56,575 bases of DNA from an uncultured Bacteroidales bacterium (GCA_903929315.1 CAIYUC010000178.1:1-56575), one strand, 5' to 3'; counted from the first letter of the stretch, positions 17,433-24,964 are shown. Numbers and translations: made by a program. The notes: a model not told the origin generated them from the letters alone.

Positions 17433-17433
17433 C
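17420..17433 (+). repeat. attL: 14-bp direct repeat at the 3' end of tRNA-Gln
   Basis: CCTGGTCGGACAAC is identical at 17420-17433 and 27599-27612. It covers the 3' part of the T stem and acceptor of tRNA-Gln, the standard target for tyrosine integrases. The pair bounds the ~10.2 kb element holding the integrase at 26051. Confidence 0.9.
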
Positions 17434-17445
17434 AATTAATGACTG

Positions 17446-17480
17446 AAAAACCCTGTAAATATGATGTTTACGGGGTTTTT
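17446..17480 (+). terminator. Terminator hairpin after tRNA-Gln
   Basis: AAAAACCCTGTAAA (17446-17459) pairs with TTTACGGGGTTTTT (17467-17480) over a 7-base loop, with a T-rich tail. It ends the tRNA transcript. A close relative follows attR at 27629-27657. Confidence 0.8.
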
Positions 17481-17490
17481 CTTTTTCCGG

Positions 17491-17515
17491 GGGACGGTAG
17501 GGGGGACGGTAAAAT
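17491..17515 (+). repeat. Possible integrase arm sites, left copy
   Basis: Two GGGGACGGTA-type units in direct repeat followed by AAAT, 58 bases inside attL. The same pair is found 125 bases inside attR (27449-27474), and a decayed pair lies outside attR (27668-27694). Direct repeats at this distance from the core fit arm-type binding sites of a tyrosine recombinase. Confidence 0.65.
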
Positions 17516-17601
17516 CATTATTGGAATGAAAAGAAGAACATAAGACCTTGGATTGTGATTTTTTTATTGTATAGTATCTTTATTGATTTGAATTAAATTA
17601 C

Positions 17602-17609
17602 TAATTTTG
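17602..17609 (+). promoter_or_regulatory. -7 box ahead of a possible small RNA
   Basis: TAATTTTG fits TAnnTTTG. A T-tailed hairpin ends at 17815 with no credible gene between, so a transcript of about 200 bases is possible. Confidence 0.4.
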
Positions 17610-17615
17610 AATGTA

Positions 17616-17815
17616 TGAAGAAAGGAGTATAAGAGAAAAGGAGATACCTTTAAGATTTAGCGTTTAGCTGAATTCTGCTGTTAAAATCGACCTATTTCAA
17701 CAATGTCGCAGGATAGTAAGCAAATGCCCAAGCTCAGCGTGGGCATTGTTTATTTGCGGCATGGGCTCTTGGTCGAGCCTTAACAGCGGTAGGCAATTGT
17801 CTCACGCTGTTTTTT
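17616..17815 (+). ncRNA. Candidate structured small RNA
   Basis: There is no coding frame here beyond a five-codon ORF, yet three hairpins stand in a row: AATGCCCA/TGGGCATT (17723-17730 with 17740-17747), GGCTC/GAGCC (17764-17768 with 17775-17779) and AACAGCG/CGCTGTT (17782-17788 with 17805-17811), the last followed by a T-run to 17815. A -7 box lies just upstream. GCTC in the first loop could instead pair with the GAGC of the second hairpin, allowing two forms. It does not fit an RNA family I know. It may also be a leader regulating the TPR gene at 17892. Confidence 0.45.
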
Positions 17816-17891
17816 GTTACACATAATAGTATCATCTTTCATTTAAGGTCTTATTGTTTTAACCCTACTACAATGATAAAATCAAATAAAT

Positions 17892-18875
17892 ATGGGACCA
17901 AAAGAAAAGCCAAAGAAGACCTTGGCGGAGAGAATGGAGATGTTTGATCGGATCAGGGAGTACCTCCAATTGAAGGTTGAATCAAGAAAGAACAAGAGAT
18001 TTCCAAACTCTAACATTCCAGAAGCAAAAGCATTCTTTTATAAGGGTGAGGTAAAAGCCTTAACTCAGGATTTTATAGGTGCTATAGTGGATTTTAGTCA
18101 AGCTATTGAGCTTGACCCTCAATACGCAGATGCATACCTCAATAGGGGCTATTCAAAGGCTTCCAGCAAGGATCACATAGGTGCAATCAAAGATTATAAT
18201 AAAACAATTGAGATTTGTCCTTTATATGCTGAAGCATTCTATAATAGGGCTATTTCAATGAACTCCTTACAACTTGTTAAAGAGGCTTTACAAGATTATA
18301 ATAGAGCCATAGAGATTAACCCTTTATATGCGGAAGCATATAATAATCGAGGATTATTAAAACATTCCATTCAGGACAATGATGGTGCAATAGAAGATTT
18401 TAATAAAGCAGTTGAGATTAAACCTTTGTTTGTGGAAGCTTATAATAATCGGGGATTGTTAAAGGATTCCTGTCAGGATTACGATGGTGCAATACAAGAT
18501 TTTAACAAAGCTATTGAGATTAACCCTCGATTCGCTGGAACATATTACAATCGGGGCGAAATGGAAATGGAGTCCTTTCAGGATTATATTAGTGCTATGC
18601 AGTATTTTACTAAAGCAATTGAGTTAAATCCTCTATTCTCAGTTGCATACCTCGAAAGGGGCAGAGCAAAGGCTGCTCGTTATTATTTCAATGCAGCCAT
18701 AGAAGATTATGATAAGGCCATCGAAATTAATCCTCAATATGCAGAAGCATATTTTAACCGAGGAAATGCAAAGTATAAGAATGATGATAAAGAAGGGGCT
18801 TGCTTGGACTGGAATAAAGCCGGGAAACTTGGAATAAAGAATGCTTATGATGTTATAAAAAAGTACTGCGAATAA
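17892..18875 (+). CDS. TPR-repeat protein, cytosolic
   Basis: 327 residues with no signal peptide. After a basic N-terminus (MGPKEKPKKTLAERMEMFDRI) come about eight tetratricopeptide units from residue ~48 to the end, of the form GAIxDFNKAIEINPxYAEAYNNRG. The last unit is altered to KEGACLDWNKAGKLGIKNAYDVIKKYCE, the same ending as the secreted TPR protein at 20177, so the two share ancestry. TPR solenoids bind other proteins; no enzyme domain is present. It is the first cargo gene of the integrative element. Confidence 0.85.
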   Translation: MGPKEKPKKTLAERMEMFDRIREYLQLKVESRKNKRFPNSNIPEAKAFFYKGEVKALTQDFIGAIVDFSQAIELDPQYADAYLNRGYSKASSKDHIGAIKDYNKTIEICPLYAEAFYNRAISMNSLQLVKEALQDYNRAIEINPLYAEAYNNRGLLKHSIQDNDGAIEDFNKAVEIKPLFVEAYNNRGLLKDSCQDYDGAIQDFNKAIEINPRFAGTYYNRGEMEMESFQDYISAMQYFTKAIELNPLFSVAYLERGRAKAARYYFNAAIEDYDKAIEINPQYAEAYFNRGNAKYKNDDKEGACLDWNKAGKLGIKNAYDVIKKYCE

Positions 18876-18895
18876 CAGAGAAAACTATGTCTACC

Positions 18896-18939
18896 ATAAA
18901 ACAGTTACTCATTCACTTTGCGGATTATCAGTTATTAAA
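18896..18939 (+). repeat. 3' tag of TPR gene, copy 1
   Basis: AACAGTTACTCATTCACTTT then GCGGATTATCAGTTATTAA follows the stop codon of the first TPR gene. A similar stretch (AACAGTTACTCACCCAGCTT then GCGGAATATTATTAATAA) follows the second TPR gene, and a weaker relative (CATTCATTAACTTAGCGGGA) follows the 21010 gene. Confidence 0.65.
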
Positions 18940-19057
18940 TTGTTCAGAAAAAGTAATAAGAAATGAATAACCACAGAGAGAACAAATCATTTTCTTAGGG
19001 AATCCACATATAATTGTTTAACGAGTTCATTATTATATATAATGTAAAAGGTATATC

Positions 19058-20092
19058 ATGAAAACAAAAATTTATTTTTATTCATTAGTATTGATAGGTG
19101 TTCTATTGATGCTTCCAAAATTCTATGGTCAAATAACCTACTCCAAAAAAGATTTCTTCCCTTTTTATATTGGCAGGTTTGGATTTAATGATATAGCCAC
19201 TGATGCAAGGGATAAAGGTTATGTGTTGATCTTACTATCAGAAGATGATGCATATTCAAAATATACCTCTAAAGAATCTCCATCACTTACAGAAAATATT
19301 TATCCGGGAATGCCAAGAAGTGAATTCAATAAAATTTACTGGGGTGCCAAAGAAAGTTTTGATCATTTTCAAAAATCATACTCTAATTGGGGTATTATCG
19401 GAACAAATCAAAGTTCTGGAGTACAAGGGGTAATTCCTTCAGGTTATGATCAATATGGACGACAAATTGCCAGTCCTCAAGAAGTAGCTGCAAAAGCAGA
19501 ATATTTTGAAATGTGGGCAACAGGTAATTCCCATGATGTAATCTTCATGTTATCAAATAACAATCATTTTTCGTTATATTTATTGCCGGAAGATAAAGCC
19601 TTTGAAAAATACACCCAAAAGGGGAACATTCTTGAAGGTATGGCAAAAGACAAGTTCCACACCTTTTATTTAAGGGCTAAAGATTCTTACGAAGGCCGAA
19701 TCCCTAACGATGTTCATGTTAGTATTGTTAACCCAAATTACGATTCAGGGGTCAGGGGTAGTCAGCCTATTGGTTATGACAGATATGGTAGAATGATTGC
19801 TTCACCTGATGAAATTATTAAAAAGAAGGAAGATTCCAAAAATGCATCACAAGTTGATTATACTGAAGTATGTAAATGTCGATATCAATCTTATTTAAAC
19901 TTACATAAAGACGCCTGCCATAAAGAAGAACAAAAATGGGGTATGTTGCTACAAAGTATATGGGAAACCAATTGCACCCAGAATTATAGTTTAAAAAGTG
20001 ATGCCTTTAATGGTTTGAATGAAAAAGATTTAATAATTATGTATGATAGTCATGGAGATCCCTATTGGCAAGTAGTATATGTTCCAAAATAA
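19058..20092 (+). CDS. Secreted protein with two internal repeats, unknown function
   Basis: 344 residues with an N-terminal signal peptide (KIYFYSLVLIGVLLMLPKFYGQ). I do not recognise the family. Two ~120-residue units follow each other: each has an aromatic-rich opening (YVLILLSEDDAYSKYT; HFSLYLLPEDKAFEKYT), then GMPRSEFNKIYWGAKESF or GMAKDKFHTFYLRAKDSY, and ends with SGVQG..PSGYDQYGRQIASPQE or SGVRG..PIGYDRYGRMIASPDE. The C-terminal ~80 residues form a separate part with four Cys (CKCRYQSYLNLHKDAC and a later Cys) and end DSHGDPYWQVVYVPK. The Cys pairs would form disulphides in the periplasm or outside. It lies between two TPR genes in the element. Confidence 0.75.
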   Translation: MKTKIYFYSLVLIGVLLMLPKFYGQITYSKKDFFPFYIGRFGFNDIATDARDKGYVLILLSEDDAYSKYTSKESPSLTENIYPGMPRSEFNKIYWGAKESFDHFQKSYSNWGIIGTNQSSGVQGVIPSGYDQYGRQIASPQEVAAKAEYFEMWATGNSHDVIFMLSNNNHFSLYLLPEDKAFEKYTQKGNILEGMAKDKFHTFYLRAKDSYEGRIPNDVHVSIVNPNYDSGVRGSQPIGYDRYGRMIASPDEIIKKKEDSKNASQVDYTEVCKCRYQSYLNLHKDACHKEEQKWGMLLQSIWETNCTQNYSLKSDAFNGLNEKDLIIMYDSHGDPYWQVVYVPK

Positions 20093-20176
20093 TAACAACC
20101 TTTGTAAATTACAATAGTTTAAAGGGTTTCAAGACGTTGAGTGAAATTTTATAGTGTTTTGATTAATAAGATAGTT

Positions 20177-20887
20177 ATGCAAAGGATTTTATTCAGTATT
20201 GTATTTTTATGTTTACCATTCTCTCAAGTATTTTCACAAACTGCTTTAGAATATGACAAATCAGGTTGTTCAAAGTATGTGGTTAAAGATTACACAGGTG
20301 CTCTACAGGATTTTGATAAAGCTATTAAGATTAATCCACATTTCGCTGAGGCATACCATAATCGGGGTTTGGCAAAGGTTAAACTTCAAGATTACAATGG
20401 TGCTCTACATGATTTTGATAAAGCCATTGAAATAAATCCTGAACTCGCAGAGGCATACCGTAATCGGGGTGCAGCAAAAGAACACCTTCAAGATTTCAAT
20501 GGTGCTATGCAGGATTTTAATAAAGCTATTGAGATTAATCCTCAATTCGCAAATGCTTACAATAATAGGGGTTTTGTAAAGGAAGACCTTCAAGATTACA
20601 AAAGTGCAATACAGGATTATACTAAAGCAATTGAGATTAATCCTCAATTTGCAGTGGCATATAATAATCGGGGTGAGGCAAAGGTTCAACTTCAAGATTA
20701 CAAAAGTGCTATTCAGGATTTTACTAATGCAATTACGATTAATCCTCAATATGCAGATGCATATAATGATCGGGGGTTGGCAAAGCACCTACTTGGTGAT
20801 AAAGAGGGAGCTTGCTTAGACTGGAATAAAGCCGGCGAACTCGGTCTCATAAATGCTTATGATTTTATTAATATGTATTGCAAGTAA
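20177..20887 (+). CDS. Secreted TPR-repeat protein
   Basis: 236 residues from ATG 20177, which starts a good signal peptide (MQRILFSIVFLCLPFSQVFSQ); an in-frame ATG at 20141 would place 12 residues before it. Six TPR units follow (YTGALQDF, YNGALHDF, FNGAMQDF, YKSAIQDY, YKSAIQDF, KEGACLDW), each of 34 residues and very alike at the DNA level (102-bp period). The ending EGACLDWNKAGELGLINAYD matches the cytosolic TPR protein at 17892. It probably acts as a periplasmic or surface protein-binding solenoid. Confidence 0.85.
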   Translation: MQRILFSIVFLCLPFSQVFSQTALEYDKSGCSKYVVKDYTGALQDFDKAIKINPHFAEAYHNRGLAKVKLQDYNGALHDFDKAIEINPELAEAYRNRGAAKEHLQDFNGAMQDFNKAIEINPQFANAYNNRGFVKEDLQDYKSAIQDYTKAIEINPQFAVAYNNRGEAKVQLQDYKSAIQDFTNAITINPQYADAYNDRGLAKHLLGDKEGACLDWNKAGELGLINAYDFINMYCK

Positions 20888-20910
20888 TTGGAAAATATAA
20901 ACTTATACCA

Positions 20911-20955
20911 CAAAAACAGTTACTCACCCAGCTTGCGGAATATTATTAATAAAAC
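20911..20955 (+). repeat. 3' tag of TPR gene, copy 2
   Basis: AACAGTTACTCACCCAGCTT then GCGGAATATTATTAATAA, matching the stretch after the first TPR gene from the stop codon on. The gene end and its 3' flank were duplicated together. Confidence 0.65.
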
Positions 20956-21009
20956 TCTTTAGTCCCAGTATTTGAAGTAATTTTATACTTAATCCTAAAA
21001 CCTAAACGT

Positions 21010-21564
21010 ATGAGAACCAATTTCATATTACTTGCAATATTTATTTTCAGTTCATTGTTTAGCCAGACAAAACAATATACACCGATAGATGATATCTATA
21101 ATTCCTATAAAAACAAGCCCAAAATTACAATTTCCAATATAAAAGGTGATCTTTCCGTCGATGTTAATATTCAATTAAATAAAAAAATGGAACCAAAGTC
21201 CATAACATTCTCAGGAACTACTGAAAATAAAAATGCATTGGATATTTTTTTGCAAGAAATTATGTATAAGCGCAATCAAGAGGGCTATACGCTCATATCA
21301 AAAAAAGAAGGTCCTTGCCACATACCGGGTTTAGATTATCAAGAAGAGTTTATTTATCAAAAAGGTAATATGTATTCAATAATTGCATCAAAGTCAACTG
21401 AAGTTGATGATTTAACAGAACCACAGTATACCGTTGGTACTTTACTCGGAACTCCAGATCATACCTTTCTGGGTTACAGAAAAAAAAGTGTTTATAACTT
21501 CTCAGTTGAACTAAGAGATCTTTACCGTATGAATGATTCTGAAGGTAAACCTATAGATTTTTAG
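21010..21564 (+). CDS. Secreted protein of unknown function
   Basis: 184 residues. The N-terminus MRTNFILLAIFIFSSLFSQ is a signal peptide ending near Gln20. The rest is mixed alpha/beta without a motif I recognise: KITISNIKGDLSVDVNIQLNKK suggests a beta sandwich strand set, and PCHIPGLDYQEEFIYQKGNMYSIIA follows. It is the last gene before the long non-coding stretch of the integrative element and probably forms a cargo group with the preceding secreted proteins. Confidence 0.7.
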   Translation: MRTNFILLAIFIFSSLFSQTKQYTPIDDIYNSYKNKPKITISNIKGDLSVDVNIQLNKKMEPKSITFSGTTENKNALDIFLQEIMYKRNQEGYTLISKKEGPCHIPGLDYQEEFIYQKGNMYSIIASKSTEVDDLTEPQYTVGTLLGTPDHTFLGYRKKSVYNFSVELRDLYRMNDSEGKPIDF

Positions 21565-21699
21565 ACTATTCAACAAATTATTCAGTTTCAGTGCACTTAA
21601 ATCATTCATTCATTAACTTAGCGGGATGATAAAAACCAAGATCATCTAAAAGGAAATGAGCAATTTAATGTCATTCACCAGATCAGCGGAAGCAGTAGC

Positions 21700-21825
21700 C
21701 AATAAGCATTCTTTTCCGGAATTTTTTTGGGTTTTTATCTTACGAAATCATTGGTGATCAAAGGAGCTTTCCCGCAAGCTTCGGTAGGCAGGTTGGTAGG
21801 GGATAACCTAGAGAGATATGGTTGT
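21700..21825 (+). repeat. Repeat F, copy 1
   Basis: Shares AAGCATTCTTTT, GGAATTTT, GAGCTTT/GCGCTTT, GGTAG and TTGGTAGGGGATAACCT with 22447-22572 in the same order and orientation, with moderate divergence. Confidence 0.65.
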
Positions 21826-22320
21826 ATTGAATAAATGGAATTATTGGGTTTGTTGTTATTAATAAGTGTCTTTCCCTGACAGCAAGTTCAAAACTACCGA
21901 ACCCCCTTGCGGTATTTTAATTAGAAAACAGAAAGTGATACTAACCATTCATTTTAAAAAGATGAACAATCTAAGGCATAGGGGTTGTCAAAATCGACAG
22001 GTCAAGGGGGACAATTTGAGCTGTTAATCCCATTTGTATATTTTACCGCCGGATATAGATACATTTTTACCTATACTGATGTATTAATCATCAAGTAGGA
22101 TTGTTGGTTCCTTTTATTGAAAACTACCGCAAAAAAACTCTCGAATGACAGAACAGATCGAGGAAAGATAACTTTTCACATTAAGAACTAATGCGCTGAA
22201 AGAAAAGTAAGACGAGTTTATTCTTTGTTTTTTCTGCCAAGCGATTAAAAACGGTAAATACCCCAAAAATGCCCATATACGGGGTTACCCGAACACGTGC
22301 AGACGTTTAAAAAAATGTGC

Positions 22321-22364
22321 TTCAATTGTCTTCGACAAGTATAATCTGGTGCTGTTTACACCCC
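22321..22364 (+). repeat. Repeat G, copy 1
   Basis: TTCAATTGTCTTCGACAAGT then ATAATCTGGTGCTGTTTACACC. A diverged copy at 22879-22922 lies just upstream of the two-gene module at 22948. The 3' part can fold as GGTG/CACC. Confidence 0.55.
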
Positions 22365-22446
22365 TGGCTGGCTCCCCTGACCTACAGGTTGGGTTATCTG
22401 GTTGGGTTCCGGTTCCCAATCTCCCTTTCCGGCTCCTGCAAGCATT

Positions 22447-22572
22447 AAAAAGCATTCTTTTTCAGGAATTTTCAGAAATTTTTCTATGGGAAATTACGGA
22501 CAACTGTGGCGCTTTGCCTACAAGTAGGGTAGAGGACTTTGGTAGGGGATAACCTGAAGGGATATAGTAACG
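22447..22572 (+). repeat. Repeat F, copy 2
   Basis: Second copy of the segment at 21700-21825, about 750 bases away, with AAGCATTCTTTTTCAGGAAT and TTTGGTAGGGGATAACCTGA. Confidence 0.65.
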
Positions 22573-22725
22573 CTATATATAAGTTGAAGTAAATGTGCGG
22601 TTATTAACAATGTCTTGTTTAATAAATGATCAATTAAATGACGTAAATGAAATAAAAACACTATTTTTGTCATCAAATCTGTTTTTATCTATTGAGTACC
22701 AAAAATAAGATAAAATGTTAGGCGT

Positions 22726-22753
22726 TTTCAATTACGGGTTCCCGTAATTGAAA
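22726..22753. repeat. Perfect 13-bp inverted repeat
   Basis: TTTCAATTACGGG, two bases, CCCGTAATTGAAA. Perfect arms with a 2-base centre suit a dimeric protein's operator or a cruciform better than an RNA hairpin, and no T-run follows. Confidence 0.8.
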
Positions 22754-22878
22754 TATCTACCCCATATTGAATACTCGGAAGAAATTAATAAAAAGATACA
22801 AGTATACCGACATTTTAACGGTAATGTCTTGTAATTTATCAATACATACTGAAGAATAGTCTATATTGGCTTGTTTTT

Positions 22879-22922
22879 TTCAATAGATTGCCTCGATAAT
22901 ATAATCTGGCGTGTAAAACACC
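22879..22922 (+). promoter_or_regulatory. Repeat G, copy 2, upstream of the two-gene module
   Basis: TTCAATAGATTGCCTCGATA then ATATAATCTGGCGTG and a GTGT/ACAC hairpin, 25 bases before the 22948 start codon. As a copy of 22321-22364 it may be a shared promoter or operator. Confidence 0.4.
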
Positions 22923-22947
22923 ATAACATTAACAAAAAACCTCGCAA

Positions 22948-23190
22948 ATGTATTTTGTTTTAAATGACAAAAGCAAGAAGTCAATTGAAAGGCGTACTGG
23001 AATTTCTGTGCAAGAGATGATATCTATGGACGCAGTAGATATTGATAATACTTTGGAGAAAAAGGCCAGAAAGAAGTTTAAATATCTTATAAAGATTGGA
23101 AATGTTTTAATTTCCAGAGGGTCGGTTTACCTTTTTTTGCAAAGGCTTATCCCTATGGGGAGAATTGACAAAAAGCTGTCCAAAATTTAA
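22948..23190 (+). CDS. Small protein, first gene of an unknown two-gene module
   Basis: 80 residues, no signal peptide or TM. It begins MYFVLNDKSKKSIERRTGIS, then QEMISMDAVDIDNTLEKKARKKF, and ends with a distinctive ISRGSVYLFLQRLIPMGRIDKKLSKI. The basic surface and small size would suit a regulator, an immunity protein or an adaptor; none is shown. It is 9 bases before the membrane-anchored protein at 23200, so the two form an operon. I do not recognise the family. Confidence 0.65.
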   Translation: MYFVLNDKSKKSIERRTGISVQEMISMDAVDIDNTLEKKARKKFKYLIKIGNVLISRGSVYLFLQRLIPMGRIDKKLSKI

Positions 23191-23199
23191 CACCTCTCC

Positions 23200-23838
23200 A
23201 TGCCGTTTGATTTTCAACCTTCATTAAAAGAATTATATAAATCTTATAATGAAGTGATTAAAATATTAATTGCGGACTTCGAAGCAAGAGAGGAAACATT
23301 TCCACTTCCAATTTTTAATGAAATTCGGGCATTTAATGATCATGTAGCTCAATGTTATAGAGATGATATATCTGATGATGATATAAAAGGAGAGCTACAA
23401 AAAGCAAAGAGACATATAAGTCGGATCATTTTTGACTGTTATAAATTCCTAAACGTTTCCTTATTTGAAAAAGTAAAGAAGTTTGAGAATCAAACAAAAA
23501 GTATTGATCTTACATTAATTGATAATGGGCTATTTTATCCTCGATATCGAGATTTAAAAAATCGGACAAAAAACAAAGTAAGAGAGGCTAGAAAAACTGA
23601 ATCAAAGAATAATAATGCAGCGTTTGAGTTATATCAAGAAGCATACAATCTTTATTGTGAATTGGAGGAATTGATTGAAACTCATGGACAGGATATTCAG
23701 TGGGCTCGATGGAAGTTTAGGTTAAAACGATTGTTAAAATTTTTGGGATGGCTGTTAACTGCTATAATTGCAGGTTTTTTGGCATTATTAATTTCTTGTG
23801 ACTACATAAGAACATTTTTTCATACGTTTTGTAATTAG
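23200..23838 (+). CDS. Membrane-anchored helical protein, second gene of the module
   Basis: 212 residues. Residues 1-170 are mostly charged helices (FNEIRAFNDHVAQCYRDDIS, ELQKAKRHISRIIFDCYKFL, RYRDLKNRTKNKVREARKTE) with possible coiled coil near 145-165. A basic stretch (RWKFRLKRLLK) is followed by one TM (FLGWLLTAIIAGFLALLISCDYI, ~183-205) and a short tail. The layout is a cytosolic sensor or effector domain tethered to the inner membrane by its C-terminus. Together with the 80-residue partner, in a mobile element, this resembles the build of some membrane-acting defence or toxin pairs, but no known family is recognised. Confidence 0.65.
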   Translation: MPFDFQPSLKELYKSYNEVIKILIADFEAREETFPLPIFNEIRAFNDHVAQCYRDDISDDDIKGELQKAKRHISRIIFDCYKFLNVSLFEKVKKFENQTKSIDLTLIDNGLFYPRYRDLKNRTKNKVREARKTESKNNNAAFELYQEAYNLYCELEELIETHGQDIQWARWKFRLKRLLKFLGWLLTAIIAGFLALLISCDYIRTFFHTFCN

Positions 23839-23884
23839 CAGTTTATAAAAGCTTTGACCTTGTAAGAAATAGACTTTCCATTAA

Positions 23885-24802
23885 TTAACCGCTACTATAC
23901 AGAGTTAAATCCTGTAATCCTTCGAATTCAGAAAACAAGAGATTATTCCATTTCTGAATAATTAGGTTCTTAGTCGTTTCCTGAATATTCTGGTTCCCAT
24001 AAGTCCTGACTAATTCCCGGAAGCGTTTTCGTTTTTTAAAATAGTTTTCCGGGTTAGATTTTTTCAAGTTCTCCCAATATCCTGAACTTTGTCCCTGACT
24101 TAAAATAAGACGTTTTGACGGTGTTAAGTCCATTTCCTGTATTGTATAGTCATAATATAAAAGTTCGTTGAAATTCGTCTCCAAATCCTTGCCTATAGGG
24201 GTTATTTTATCCCGTTCCAATAGGTCGGCAAGGGTAGAAATCATATAGGGTTCCAAGTCTTTTAACTTAATGAACTTAACTTCAAACCTTAATATCTTTT
24301 CAGGTCTTTTGTATTGTAAGCCCTTGTTATAGATTTTTACAATATAGCGTTTGTGCATGCACTCCCGGAAAAATTTGTTTTCGGCATGTTCCTGGGTAAA
24401 GGCTTTCCCCTTATGGTTGATAATCGATCTTAAAACTTCGTTTACCGGGATCCAAGTTTTAACATTTACTCCAAATTCAATGTTTTGAATTTTACAGTTC
24501 ACAGGCATGAGGTTAAACCGGTCACAAAAATCCTTTATTGAACCTATTAAGGAAAGGAAGGAAAAATCATCATAGTTTTGTTCGATCCCAGTATTTATGC
24601 AATTCCAATACTTATGCAAGCTTCCGGAAATGTATAAATATCGTTCATTTATTATAACAATTGTTAACCCGTTGAACTTTGCAGTGTGTTTTTTTATTTC
24701 TCCAGTACTTTCGCTGGTGAGCTGATCCCAGTCTAAGAAAGGTAGGTTCCTGATCCCCTTAATATCTGGATTAAGAATTTTCAGTTTCACATAGTCAACC
24801 AT
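23885..24802 (-). CDS. Possible replication initiator of the element (RstA/gpII-like)
   Basis: 305 residues. The central part has IQNIEFGVNVKTWIPVNEVL, then HKRYIVKIYNKGLQYKRPEK and ILRFEVKFIKLKDL. The order of a Tyr-Asn-Lys-Gly block followed by LRFEVKF resembles initiators of small phages and rolling-circle plasmids (Rep_trans, RstA and gene II types), in which a YDKG..E/RxExR pattern is common. The gene faces the same way as the HTH, RteC-like and integrase genes and lies first in that leftward set. The call is inference; a catalytic Tyr cannot be fixed by eye. Confidence 0.45.
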   Translation of the reverse strand: MVDYVKLKILNPDIKGIRNLPFLDWDQLTSESTGEIKKHTAKFNGLTIVIINERYLYISGSLHKYWNCINTGIEQNYDDFSFLSLIGSIKDFCDRFNLMPVNCKIQNIEFGVNVKTWIPVNEVLRSIINHKGKAFTQEHAENKFFRECMHKRYIVKIYNKGLQYKRPEKILRFEVKFIKLKDLEPYMISTLADLLERDKITPIGKDLETNFNELLYYDYTIQEMDLTPSKRLILSQGQSSGYWENLKKSNPENYFKKRKRFRELVRTYGNQNIQETTKNLIIQKWNNLLFSEFEGLQDLTLYSSG

Positions 24803-24964
24803 GCTCTACGGAATTAAGTGAAATCAAGAAATTGTCAAGGAATTTACTTTCGTTTCACAATACCCCGTTATAGTTGTACCTTTGTATATCCTTTCTGGCT
24901 TGCCAGTCATTAAGGTTTGAACAACGGGGAGGGATTGAGAAATCGATCCCTTTTCGTTTTACTA

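Larger units (their letters stand above)
21565..22947. other. 1.4 kb non-coding stretch with duplicated segments
   Basis: No convincing gene is present; the longest frame (22349-22552) covers a repeat and looks random. The stretch holds a ~120-base segment found twice (21700-21825 and 22447-22572, sharing AGCATTCTTTT and TTGGTAGGGGATAACCT), a ~44-base segment found twice (22321-22364 and 22879-22922, sharing ATAATCTGG and a hairpin with ACACC), a perfect 13-bp inverted repeat (22726-22753), and short hairpins such as ACCG/CGGT at 21898. It may be the replication origin or regulatory region of the element, or decayed cargo. Confidence 0.6.

Noticed and set aside
17616-17815. Retron or group II intron RNA
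   Set aside because: No reverse transcriptase gene is found in the element.
18896-21632. TPR 3' tags considered as integron attC sites
   Set aside because: No consistent GTTRRRY and RYYYAAC core pairs, and the recombinase present is not an integron-type integrase.
22290-22299. CACGTG in the element as a parS site
   Set aside because: Flanking bases do not match TGTTNCACGTGAAACA.
22349-22552. 67-codon frame in the non-coding part of the element
   Set aside because: It covers repeat F copy 2, has no start-site signal and its translation is not protein-like.
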